Shown here: positions 11,287 to 23,100 of the stretch, piece by piece | Position numbering within the stretch: position 1 is the first letter of the stretch | Layout of the letters: each line of letters opens with the position of its first letter | Source: Mytilus edulis | Lineage: Eukaryota > Mollusca > Bivalvia > Mytilida > Mytilidae | Assembly (NCBI RefSeq): GCF_963676685.1 | Contig: NC_092348.1 | Coordinates: 12,808,867-12,872,866 of the forward strand | Reading direction: 5' to 3' | Length of the DNA: 64,000 nucleotides | Notes under the pieces: generated by a model | The model's input: only the letters and a program-made list of their open reading frames with translations | The model's database searches: none | Told to the model about the DNA's origin: nothing | Translations under genes and position numbers: made by a program

Positions 11287-11672
11287 CAGGACTTTACTGA
11301 TTTTTATAGTTCGTTCTTATGTTGTACTGCTATACCACTGTTCCAGGTTAGGGGGAAGGTTGGGATCCCGCTAACATGTTTAACCCCGCCACATTATTTA
11401 TGTATGTGCCTGTCCCAAGTCAGAAGCCTGTAATTCAGTTGTTGTAGTTTGTTTATGTGTTACATGCTCATTGGAATAAGGCCGTTACTTTTTTCGTTTG
11501 AATTGTTTTACATTGTCATTTCGTGGCCTTTTATAGCTGACTATGCAATATGGGCTTTGCTCATTGTTGAAGGCCGTACGGTGACCTATAGTTGTTAATT
11601 TCTTTGTCATTTGGTCTCTTGTGGAGAATTGTCTCATTGGCAATCATACCACATCTTCTTTTTTATATTTAT
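11287..11672 (+). repeat. R1 repeat, longest copy
   Basis: The landmarks in order are 'gttcgttcttatgttgtac', 'gttgggatcccgctaacat', 'aaccccgccacatt', 'gctcattgttgaaggccgt' and 'tctcattggcaatcatacc'. This is the template used to name the other R1 copies in this list. Confidence 0.8.
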
Positions 11673-11797
11673 ATATAAATCGCTTTTTTGCCGGAACCGA
11701 AAAAATTGACATATACTTCATGTTCTCCACTTTCCTTTAACTCTTTGAGGAATATGCAATACAGTAGAGCCATGTTTTAAGTAATCATTATTATAAC

Positions 11798-13488
11798 TGT
11801 TTCAGACCATATGAGTATTTGGACCATTCGCGTATGGTCATGACCAGATGCGTATACTCATATGGTCCGACCATACGCGTATGGTCGGACCATATGATTA
11901 TAATACTCGTTTGGTTATTAACGGGCCATTTATTTAGACCATTTAGGCATTTTTTTTTCAAATCACATTATAAACATTTCAATAATACAAAAACTATATC
12001 TATTCGTTACTTATTCCCTATTCCCTATTCGTTACCTATTCGTTATAATTACTTATTTCCTATTCCCTATTTATCTGTGTTTGTGCTCAACCGACCCTGT
12101 TGCTTTATGTTCGATACTTATTTGTTTCTTATTTGATTTTTTTATGCGTTCTACCTTTTAAATGTTTTGTATTCGTATGTTTGAAGATCTGGTTCTTTAT
12201 TCGAAGAGATGAAATCACCTTTTAGCGCTTGTATAAAAATGAAGATGTGGTATGATCGCCAATTAGACAACTCCTCACATTAGACCAAAATGACACAGGG
12301 TATCAGTCGAGCGCTGAAACTGCTACATACGCGCTGATAGGATTATATCACCTCTTAGAAACGCAATCTACCACTAGAAACAAGAAAACAATTTAAAATA
12401 TCTTTTTTTAAAGATGAAACTTATACCACGCGTATTAAAAGCGATTAAGGAACGAATAAGTAACAGGGTATAAACCGAGCGCTGGAACGGGTACATACGT
12501 GCTAATAGAGTGATTTCATCTCTAAGAACACATAGTTACCGCCAGAGACAAGAACACAATTAAAAATCATTGCTTTGCTTTGCTTATTGTTGAAGGCCGT
12601 ATCTTGACCTGTAGTTGTTAATTTCTGTGTTATTTTGGTCTATTGTGGTGAGTTGTCTCATTGGCGATCATACCTCATCTTTATACAGGCGCTACAAGGT
12701 GATTTCACCTCTTTGAACCAAGAACCAGATCTTCAAACATATGAATATAAAACATTTAAAAGGTAGACGTATAAAAATCAAATAAGAGACAAATAAGTAT
12801 CGAACATAAATCAACAGGATCGGTTGAGCACAAACACATATAAATTGGTCATAAAAAGTTCATTTTACCTCAACAAATTTAGAACTATAACCAGATATAA
12901 GAATATAAACAATTAAAAAGGGGGAAGGATATCAAAAATCTAATAAGTAACGAATAAGGAATAAGTATTGTAATAAGTAACGAATAGGTAATAAGGAATA
13001 AGTAACGAATAGGGAATATGGAATAAGTAACGAATAGGTAACGAATAGGAAATAGGGAATAAGTAACGAATCAATCTAATTAAAGGTCACATATGAGTGA
13101 CCTCGAAGGTGTGTCTTTTTCGACCAATGAAAATGAGTCTTCCACGATCTTGAAAGTTTATCGCGAGGAAAAGGGATGTAACTCATTTTATTTACGAAGA
13201 AATCGTCAGTCAAAAGAATAGGGAATAAGGAATAAGTAACGAATAGGGAATAGGGAATAAGTAACGAATAAGGAATAAGGAGTAAGTAACCAACTTGACG
13301 TCCATTATGATAGCGTCTTTTTAATTAACGGACCGTCATACCATATGAAGAGTTTAGAGGTATTAAACGTAAGCTGTAACAGAATGTTAATGACCCCGAC
13401 CATACGCGTTTGGTCGAACCATATAAGTATATACCCATATGGTCATGACCATACGCGTATGGTCCAAATACTCATATGGTCCGAAACA
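11798..13488. mobile_element. Foldback-type element, 1.69 kb, long inverted arms
   Basis: The outer arms (about 11798-11905 and 13397-13488) are inverted copies. They contain repeats of the 18-bp palindrome GACCATACGCGTATGGTC and variants of 'accatatgagtat'. A second inverted pair lies at about 12070-12240 and 12690-12845 (around 'gaagatctggttctt' / 'aagaaccagatcttc'). Arrays of 'gaataagtaacgaatag'-like units lie at 11995-12070 and 12940-13290. The termini read TGTTTC and GAAACA, with a possible TAAC duplication at 11794-11797 and 13489-13492. R1 pieces are embedded at 12236-12305 and 12570-12690. There is no transposase. Confidence 0.75.
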
Positions 13489-13499
13489 TAACCAAACAT

Positions 13500-13820
13500 A
13501 TATATCTTAAGGGTAAATCCAAAAGGGACCGAAGTCACATCATTAAACTGTTCTAAGACTTTATCAATCATTGGAAGAAGTGGAGAACAACCGTCATATT
13601 TTTGATAATGATACAGATATTTTCCGGAAAAAAAGTTGTAAGTTGAAACAAATTTTATAGCTGGATAAACCTCCCACTTGTGTGATATGTGTTTATAGTA
13701 CCGTAATGAATCAAATTGGAAACCAAACAAATAAAAGAAGTTAATGTGAAAAAAATTGGAACCCATCAGCACCAATTGCAAGTTGTGTAAACATACACAC
13801 CAGAACACAATCACACAGAG
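13500..13820 (-). repeat. Diverged R2-like sequence
   Basis: The stretch around 'tatagctggataaacctccca' resembles the R2 interior. The long minus-strand open frame across it is therefore probably not a gene. I see nothing recognisable from 13820 to 14300. Confidence 0.4.
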
Positions 13821-14299
13821 TCGCCTGTCAACAAAAATAACGCAGTAGTGGATAGTTTAATTAATTCTTCGTTTAGTATGGTAGACGTGATTTATTTCAC
13901 AAAACTGTCATTGTTGTGGGATTACGTGCCATTTTTAGTTTCCTTGTTCGAGTTGATGGTAGTTGTGCTGTGCTTTTTCTGTGTGTTGAGACGTTGAGGG
14001 AATGAATTTATTCGATCTCGAAAAACTCGTTAAATCCCAATAGAATAGTGAATAGAAACGGCGGACGTTTTAAAGAGAAACCAACTTGTACAAAAGACAG
14101 TAAACAGTCCCATCAATTAGTGTTCAACGCGACGAGAAAATCCCACGGGGGGATATGAAACATATGAACCAAAATTTGAAATTACATACCAGTCTAACAA
14201 GCATGCCTATAAAGGTTACTGATTTCAAAGTACTATTGTTAGCACATCTTTACCACCCTATACATGCATGCTCCACTCTATAACTTAGTTTATGGCTAA

Positions 14300-14860
14300 A
14301 TTTGACGTTTGTTTCAAGTTTAGCTTGTTCACAGTTTTTATGCATTGTAATTCATGATGCCTATATATATATATTATCTGCATGCTCTCAGTGGAAAAAC
14401 AAAATATTAAGTCAATTTCAGTCTGTAATTAGCTTTTTATAATATGAAAATATATTAGATTATTGAAATGTTCGCGTATTGACATCGGTAAGCATCAGCC
14501 GCTAGATATAATGTGAAGCCTTTTAGCTCCTTGGTTGCGTTCAAAAGCTAAAAGAGATGTTAGCATGGTTCGCGTATATTATTTTACGATATCAATGTGT
14601 AGAAAACCCGATAACCTATACATATTCTGCGTTCTTGATGAAGTTATTTTAAAAATACTGAGCGCATAGAAATTGTCATAATACAATCGAATCAAAGCAA
14701 TACCTATCCTAATGTATCATTCACTCAATTAAAAGATCGACAACATCTTATTTGATAGCGATTATTTTTTGTAGTCACCACTTGCTGGTTTAAGGTGACG
14801 ATAAACATTTACATTGTGAAGTACTACAACGAACAAAACAACAAGAGTAGTGATAGATGC
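14300..14860 (+). repeat. Duplicated segment A, copy 1
   Basis: It aligns in direct orientation with 17165-17720. Shared blocks include 'atattattttacgatatca', 'tagaaaacccgataa', 'ctgagcgcatagaa' and 'atcctaatgtatcat'. Similarity is patchy but in the same order, so this is an old duplication. Confidence 0.8.
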
Positions 14861-15039
14861 GCTGTTAGACCCCTAAAATCCTGGACACTGGACGTCAACG
14901 TCATACCCTAATGTTGGACCCTTCAACCCTTAAATCGCAGACACCAAACTCTTATATATATTGGACTATTTGACCCTTTAATCAGGACACCGACGCCATA
15001 AGAAGAAATATTGTCCGTTTATGAGTATCCCTATTTTGA

Positions 15040-15330
15040 CATTTTTACCTATTATGTATGTTTGTTTCATTCACACATCGTTGTCAATGTAATGGAAGTT
15101 GATGCGATTGTCATACAAGTGAGAGGTTTAGCGCTATAAAACCAGGTTCAATCCACCATTTTCTACGTAAGAAAATGCCTGTACTAAGTCAAGAGTATGA
15201 CAGATGTTGTCCATTCGTTTGATGTGTTTGTGCTTTAGATTTTGCCATTTGATTAGGAACTTTCCGTTTTGAATTTACCTTGAAGTTCAGTATTTTATCT
15301 TTTAACTTATCATTCGTCTATAACCACCCA
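15040..15330 (-). repeat. R2 interspersed repeat
   Basis: It reads in the antisense orientation of R2: 'acaagtgagaggttta', 'aaaaccaggttcaatccacc', 'tttgccatttgattagga'. Confidence 0.75.
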
Positions 15331-16990
15331 AACACCCCAAAAACACACGAATATGTATTATCAGTCAGTCAGTCAGTTATATTGTAAAACTTTTTCACTG
15401 AACGAAAGGATGAATTGAATAATAGTTGATGCATAATGGTTTAAGCGAACAGATAAAACGGTTGATTTATGTTCCCGGTAGGAACAACATCAACCGTTTA
15501 AGCGAGTTGCTATCATGTTACAAGAACACCATGGATTTAACGCCACATTCAAGTTACAATACACAAATCAATCAAAGATTTTCAGTTCGCACATTCTGTA
15601 CTTTGATTTTTTAAAAGAAATAATAGATCTATATTATTAAAGACCAGTCACAACCTTTGATACATATACATATGTTTAGTTTATAGCATATACTATCATT
15701 AAGATTTACAGACAAGCCAATGATTGAAATTTTTGTATGCAGTATGTTGCGTGAAATGTAGTTCTAATGAACGACTTGTATCAAACTTTTTGACAACTGT
15801 ATACACAACAAAACACATATCACAGTATCCAATTCAATAAAAATGCAAGGAAGCTAATAAGTCACAAAACCAACAAAACATTATTTCAACGAATGTGAAA
15901 CTAACATTACAGTTCATTGTAAACATATTGATTTTTATGTTACAGATGGTAATATAGCAACATACGGTTACTAAATCAATACATTTATTGCTTTCATTAA
16001 AAAAGAAATGTTCAATTATGCAGCGCTTTATGCACACTCAAGAATGCGTAAGTCAAATATTGTTTGTTTTTAAAATCGAATTTTAATGTTTAACAAGAGT
16101 AAATATTTATTGTCAATATCAATATGATAACAAGATTTTAATAGCAACGAGCAAACAAAGTTATCTAAAGTGTTCATAATCCTGCAGATTTCAAATTGAG
16201 GAATGCATAAAATTGAATTAAAACAAAATCTGCTTCTGCGTACAATTTTATACAGAAATACAAAAACGACTACATATGATCCTCATGATAAATCACAAAT
16301 TATGTTATTTTTTAAAACCGTAAATGCGAATTCTTAACAATCTTGAATCAAACGTGTGTTGTAAACAACCGGAATGAAATAAGAATTTTTTTTAGCTATT
16401 GCACTAATTTCTGAATCCGCATTGATCTAATGCATTCTTCTTAAAAAGACTTCAAATCAATTTTAGGACAACCTCTGCACACAGGTATTTGTACCAGGCA
16501 CGGTGAATACCTGTTCACAAGTATTATTTGTGGTTATCTAATTTTCTATTAACAAAAACAATTTATAAATAATGTGCACGGAAAAATTCTATATTGGTAT
16601 AAAGAACAACGCTTCGGTCAAACAACCTAATCAATCCAATGACATAAAACCGAGAAAAAAAGAGAAAACGAAATTTACATAATACATTCATCAATTTATA
16701 AAAAAGAGTATAAAATTAATTAAATTATAAGCAGTGAAATTAAATTGTCGAAGTCGTGAACATTGAATAAAAAGAACCGGATATACATAAATGCTCTACA
16801 TAACGTATTATAATGTTGATTCACAAGGGTTGACATTTCTATGTAAGTCACTCACTTATGTCATTCTACTAATATTTGACTTTTACCTCAATTTAATTTT
16901 ACGCCAAGTTTAAAGAAGCAATTGAAGTGCAACTTTCCAAATGGCGAAAAGAAAAGTGTAATGTCTTTAATCTGAGTGCATACTTTCAAG
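15330..16990 (+). repeat. Duplicated segment B, copy 1
   Basis: It aligns with 20825-24250, from 'gtcagtcagttatattgt' through 'ctgaacgaaaggatgaat' to 'caattgaagtgcaacttt'. It contains a strong hairpin near 15460-15500 (cggttgat..atcaaccg). The short open frames are not conserved between the copies and are not called as genes. Confidence 0.85.
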
Positions 16991-17164
16991 TAGGATAATC
17001 TAACGTTGTTTTTAATTTTTAGTTGTTGTTCATTTCATGCAAACTGATATGCCTATTTTTACAGTATGGCTTTTTAATCTTTGTTTTTGTGCTTAAATTT
17101 TAAGTTGTGGTTTAATTCTTGTTTTGCACATTGAATGTAGATGTGCTTTAATTTTAATAATGTT

Positions 17165-17720
17165 TCAACTCGTACATGTGTATCAGAATGAGCAAGTTGA
17201 CAATTTAAATGCATTGTAATACATGATTCTTACACATCTTATCTTCACGAACTCTGTAGAAAAAAAAATATATTCAAATCTATTTTCAAATTTTGTCTAT
17301 CAGTCTGTTATCAGCTTTTGCTAATATTGAAATATAAATAGATTATTGAATTTTTCACGAATTGATAAAGTTAAATATCAGCCATTCAACCTAATGCGAA
17401 TTTTGGTTTAAATGATTTTTCCATGTAGCGCGTGTATATTATTTTACGATATCAGTCTGTAGAAAACCCGATAATCTATTCATAACTGGCGTTTCTGATG
17501 AAGTTATTTCATAAATACTGAGCGCATAGAAGTTGAAATACTCCAATCTTATTACAGCAATACACATCCTAATGTATCATATACTCAATTGAAAGATCGA
17601 CTACATCTTAATTGATAGCAATTTTTAACGCAAATGGAAATCGCATTCACAGCTTGCTTGTTTTAGGTGACGAAAAACTTACTTTGTTAAAAACTATACA
17701 CTGAATTAATCACACAAGTT
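17165..17720 (+). repeat. Duplicated segment A, copy 2
   Basis: It is the direct-repeat partner of 14300-14860. Together with segment B it indicates that an A-B unit of about 2.7 kb was once tandemly duplicated. Confidence 0.8.
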
Positions 17721-17784
17721 CATAAAAACTATGCACCTATTGTTTTACTCATATAAAGCAGAATTCATACACAATGTGTGCAAC

Positions 17785-18075
17785 TCCGTCCCTTGTCCAG
17801 AATGTGACCTCCCGAATAAGAGTTGAAACCGAGTTTGTACTAAAATGAACAACACGCCGGATGTCACAAATTGAGCAGACTCTGCTTACATATCTGAAGC
17901 ACCTGCCATCAGCCCCAATCTTGACGGGTTTTGTTCTGCACAGTCTGTATGTCTTTAGTTGTTCTATGTTGTGTTTTGTGTACTATTGACTTGTTATTTG
18001 TCTGTTGGGCATTTTCTTTTTTAGCCATGGGGTTGTCCCTCTGGTATCTTTCGCCTCTCTTTATATTTAACATTG
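17785..18075 (+). mobile_element. Penelope-like element 3' tail, diverged
   Basis: It follows the PLE tail order seen at 36165-36670: 'aatgtgacctcccgaata', a cacgccgg..gtcaca block, 'ctctgcttac', 'agccatgg.gttgt', 'ctctggtatctttcg'. Several internal deletions are evident. Confidence 0.65.
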
Positions 18076-18084
18076 CCATTAAAG

Positions 18085-18540
18085 TGCGAGGTTTGGCATG
18101 CCACAAAACCAGGTTCAACCCACCATTTTTTTTCTTTAAAAATGTCCTGTACCAAGTAAGGAAAATGGTCATTGTATTATCATAGTTCGTTTCTGTGTGT
18201 GTAACATTTTTACGTTGTGTTTCCGTTGTGTCGTTTGTTTTCTCTTATATTCTATTTTAAATTCACATTACTATGAGACGTGTCACGGTACTTTTCTATC
18301 CCAAATTCATGTATTTGGTTTTGATGTTATATTTGATATTCTCATCGGATTTTGTCTAATGCTTAGTCCGTTTCTGTGTGTGTTACATTTTAATGTTGTG
18401 TCGTTGTTCTCTTATATTTAATGCGTTGCCCTCAGTTTTGGTTTGTTACCCCGATTTTGTTTTTTGTCCATAGATTTACGAGTTTTGAACAGAGGTATAC
18501 TACTGTTGCCTTTATTTATTGCACCACAGTAACATCTCAA
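18085..18540 (+). repeat. R2 fragment followed by R3 repeat
   Basis: 18085-18185 matches antisense R2 (accaggttcaacccacc). 18186-18540 carries R3 landmarks twice (gtttctgtgtgtg..acat) and then 'ttaccccgattttgtttttt' and 'aggtatactactgttgcc'. It leads straight into the 32-bp minisatellite. Confidence 0.65.
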
Positions 18541-18549
18541 ATAAAATTT

Positions 18550-19322
18550 CTGCATTATTGTCAGGACTATGTCATTTATGTCTGCATTATTGTCAGGACT
18601 ATATCATTTATGTCTGCATTATTGTCAGGACTATATCATTTATTTCTGCATTATTGTCAGGACTATATCATTTATGTCTGCATTATTGTCAGGACTATAT
18701 CATTTATTTCTGCATTATTGTCAGGACTATATCATTTATGTCTGCAATTATTGTCAGGACTATATCATTTATTTCTGCATTATTGTCAGGACTATATCAT
18801 TTATGTCTGCATTATTGTCAGGACTATATCATTTATTTCTACATTATTGTCAGGACTATATCATTTATTTCTACATTATTGTCAGGACTATATCATTTAT
18901 TTCTACATTATTGTCAGGACTATATCATTTATGTCTGCATTATTGTCAGGACTATATCATTTATGTCTGCCATTATTGTCAGGACTATATCATTTATGTC
19001 TGCCATTATTGTCAGGACTATATCATTTATGTCTGCATTATTGTCAGGACTATATCATTTATGTCTGCCATTATTGTCAGGACTATATCATTTATGTCTG
19101 CCATTATTGTCAGGACTATATCATTTATGTCTGCATTATTGTCAGGACTATATCATTTATGTCTGCCATTATTGTCAGGACTATATCATTTATGTCTGCA
19201 TTATTGTCAGGACTATATCATTTATGTCTGCCATTATTGTTAGGACTATATCATTTATGTCTGCCATTATTGTCAGGACTATATCATTTATGTCTGCATT
19301 ATTGTCAGGACTATATCATTTA
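18550..19322 (+). repeat. 32/33-bp minisatellite, about 24 units
   Basis: Each unit contains 'attgtcaggactatatcatt'. Most units are 32 bp and some are 33 bp, with an extra base before the attattg part. Because 32 is not a multiple of 3 and no frame meets a stop, all three plus frames stay open for 224-300 codons. These are artefacts, not proteins. Confidence 0.95.
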
Positions 19323-19723
19323 ACTTATCACTGAAATAATTAGAAATTAACATGATTGAAGAAGTTGCTATTTATGTAATATAAAGTGACCAAACATAAT
19401 GACTCTTCGTTATTCGTCCTTTTGTGTACAGTTATTTGTGTATGCCAATCATAAGAAAATAACTACGTAGTATTCAGACTATTTTTTTCTCAAGTATTTC
19501 ATAAAAAAGTCCCTGTATTATAAAAGTGTCTATGAAGCCGAGAATATATTTTGTAAAAAAAATATAGTCTGCATAAAATATATATTGCATATTGTCATTA
19601 TGAAAAGACTTTGACCTAAGTCTATGCATACGCAATTTTTGTCGATGTATATGATTATTAAAAGATAGTATAAATATATCCACAGCTTTCTCAGTATTCT
19701 TTTTCACATACATAATTTATGAA

Positions 19724-20188
19724 TCAGTGATGAACAACATGAAGATGTTCCTTTGGCTGCTTTGGTATTCGTTTAAGTTGTATTTCTATATCTCGTTTGA
19801 TTTGTTCGAATGATGCTTTTTGTGTATAACGTTTTACTGGAGTTCCATCATGCGATATAATAAATTTCTCATAGTTTCCACTAACGTCATGGCGCGTAAC
19901 GGGATCCCAGCAAATAAATGTATGATCTTTCGAGATTTGACAGTCGTCGTCTGCTGGATACGGCTGTTTCATTTTCAAAAATTCATAAATCGGGTGACAA
20001 TCTGATCCATTCACTAAAACTTTAGAAAACAAAACGAATCTAGGCTCAAATTTTGACCCTGGTCGTACATAGTAGAAGAACGGTGACATTTCCGTGTTCT
20101 CCAGTGGTTCCAGTTTTCCAAGTTGATTTGAGGGAAACACAAGAACCACCAGTCCTCTTGTTCCACAAGTACTGACAAGTTCATTCAG
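19724..20188 (-). CDS. GPx-like gene, last exon
   Basis: The acceptor TTTATTTTCAG is strong. It encodes 154 residues from LNELVSTCG to the HLHVVHH end, with stop TGA at 19726-19724. It carries FPSNQLG and the SGNYEKF motif, where other family members have W before N. Confidence 0.9.
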   Translation of the reverse strand: MNELVSTCGTRGLVVLVFPSNQLGKLEPLENTEMSPFFYYVRPGSKFEPRFVLFSKVLVNGSDCHPIYEFLKMKQPYPADDDCQISKDHTFICWDPVTRHDVSGNYEKFIISHDGTPVKRYTQKASFEQIKRDIEIQLKRIPKQPKEHLHVVHH

Positions 20189-23100
20189 CTGAAAATAAAT
20201 AAAATACGAACAAATAAAATGTTTGTAATGATAATTACTTATCTAATACAACGGAATTTATATATTTATTTTTACATAAGAAAAATATTATTTGCTATAA
20301 CCACTATTACCTTACATTTCTAGGAATATGATTTGTTAAAAGCGACCTCGTGGAGATCGTGTATATTCCATTTTAGGTTAGTAGGGAGGCGGGGCTTATT
20401 TCAATACACGGTTAGTAGCGGATTTACGACTTATGCACTATAATATTTAATTATTTAAAAGTATTGAAAGTTCTGTTTAATATTGTTATATCAAGGTTGT
20501 TGATAATAGATATTTATCGTTTACATTAGTTTTTGGTGAAAAATAATTGAAGAAGGTTCTTAAAATTGAACACTTGAACACTTTAATACAGAAATAAGAA
20601 GATGTGTTATGATAGCAAATCAGACAACTTTAGTCTAAATTAATCAAATAAAGATAGTCGGTAAGATACATTCGTTACATAGTGTGCTAGTGACCTAAAA
20701 TGATATATACAGGGTAAGTAAATTCCATATGGGGTTCGAGCTTCGCTTTCATCCCATATGGAAATTACTAACCCTGTATGTATCATATTAGATCACTGAC
20801 ACACTATGTAACTAATATTACACCCCAAAACCCACGCACGTTTATTATCGGTCAGTCAGTTATATTGTTAAACCTTTTCACTGAACGAAAGGATGAATCG
20901 AATTACAGTTGATGTATGGTTTAAGCGAACAGATCAAACGGTTGTTTTATGTGCCAGTAGGACCCACATCAACCGTTTAAGCGAGTTGCTATCATGTGAC
21001 AAGAACATCAGGGATTTATCATTCAACGCCATATTTAAGTTACCATACACATCATTTCTTAGTTCACGCTTTCTGTACTTGATTTTTTAAAAAGAAATTA
21101 TATATTATTAAAGACAAGTCATAACTTTTGATACATATACATATGTTTAGTTTATAGCTTATACTTTCAGTATGAATATTTACAGACAAGCCAATGGTTG
21201 GAACTTTTGTATGCAGTATGTTGCGTGAAATGCCAGTAAGGCCGTGTCTGTTTTTTTCTTTGTTTTGCGTCAACTGATTCTGAGAAAACCTACCAGACAG
21301 CAAGAAAAAAAACACACACAAAGAAAATAACACAAGAGTCTGCTTAAGTTCTTGACTGATTAACAGTGACTTTAGATCAATACTGTCATATCTAAGTGAA
21401 AGAGCAAACATGACAAACAGGAAATTTAGCAATGTACAAACTTGATATGACTATATTCTGAGAAATGGCCTTGGTATTTCAAACATTTCCCATTTATACT
21501 GAAGCCTTTGAGAAGAGACATGTTTTGATCTGAGATGTGTCATGTTGTATTAAAACCTATGTATAATCAATAATTCCCTGTATCAAATCAATAATGCTTT
21601 AAGCATGAATTATCTCCCATTTGCAGAGTTATCTTCCTATAATTGGAATACTTTATGTAAACTTTTTGGCAATATATTAATATTTTGTTCTGCATACTTT
21701 TTTTTCAGAAAATAAACTAATGAAATTATGTTTTATATCTTAATATCTTGTGGAATTAAAAATGTACATACTAATTTATCCTATCTTATCAGACAGTAGA
21801 TATCATTTAAAGAAATTTATTAGAAATATTTGCAAAAACTACTATTTTTCATTTAAAAAAGTATAAAAATTTATTTCAATTATAAAATAAGATAACTGTG
21901 CAAATGGGAGGTAACTCTTGCTTCAAGCAAGTAAGGAACGCCTACTGTAAGACCTGTACCAAGGAAGAACCATTACAGTGAAATTGGTTGATCTTTTCAA
22001 TATCAAATTTAGTGAATCTTAATATTAAATAAAAGCTCTGATACATTCAAATGTTTTATTAATTGAAAACAATTCTTAAAACAAAATTTAAAACAAATAA
22101 ATCAAAACTTAACATGAGAACTAAAGTATAAACTTAACAGGAGAATTAAAGTATTGGCTGAATATTTATAAACAAAAAATGAAGAAAAAAAAACATAAAA
22201 AAATTATTTAAGAAACCTTTGGCACTAATACAAACAAATTAAAGTCTTTTACATAAACAAATCAAGTGATATGTATATTAAATGAATGTAAATAATTAAA
22301 GATCTACTTTAATAACATAATAAATTTGCTACACAGAAAAAAGCATTTACAAATTAATACTGTGGAATTTAATACTGTCACCTTTGAATTCAAACCTGTA
22401 CATAAAATCAGCAATTTTCAAATGTTTCACAAACATAACATTTTATCAGAGTTTTATCCCCTATGGTGATAGGTTCATTGAATCTTGTATTTAACGTGTC
22501 TCTTATGCTGGCTACGTAAAGGCTCTCTAGGATCTGAGAAAAAGTTTCTGTGCCGGCGAGCGGAAAGGCATATGGAGCCAGAACGATCCTTTTATCTTTG
22601 AAAAGTGAAACACAAACGATCTCGCTCGAAGTCAAGATCGCTTAAACGCTTTAAATAAGGAGCGTACTTGTTATTTAAAGCGCAAAATAGATTTGAGTAT
22701 AAGAATACACAAAAACACGGCTGGAAACACCCGGAAAATACGGATTTTCTACTGACGAACAAAAAAAAGTTTGTGTTTGTTTTTGACACAAATTGGCCGA
22801 AAACCTACCCGCACGCGGACGCAAAACAAATAAAAAAACAACTATGGCCTAATTCTGTGGAACGCCTTGTATCAAACTTTTTGAAAACTGCTGTTTAATG
22901 TATGCACAATCAAACACACATCACTGTATCCAATTGAATAAAAATGCAACTAAGCTAGTAATAAGTCATAAAATAAACAAGAACATTATTTCATCGAATT
23001 TGAAACTACCATTACAATTTATTTAAAGAAAAATCATTTAATAGGCCCCACAATGTAAACATATTGATTTTTTATGTTACAGAAAGTAATATAGCAACAT

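Noticed and set aside
13443-13814. 123-codon minus frame with signal-like start
   Set aside because: It overlaps R2-like sequence and runs into the foldback arm; no splice sites fit.
15426-15614. Short plus frame in segment B
   Set aside because: The matching frame in the duplicate (20893-21090) differs in start and end; the similarity is that of DNA, not of a conserved protein.
18421-19334. 300-, 271- and 224-codon frames
   Set aside because: They come from the 32-bp minisatellite; all three frames are open because the unit has no stop in any phase.
19560-19640. Possible SECIS element after the GPx-like stop
   Set aside because: An ATGA and a GA are present but no stable helix of the right length forms, and no in-frame Sec codon exists in the gene.
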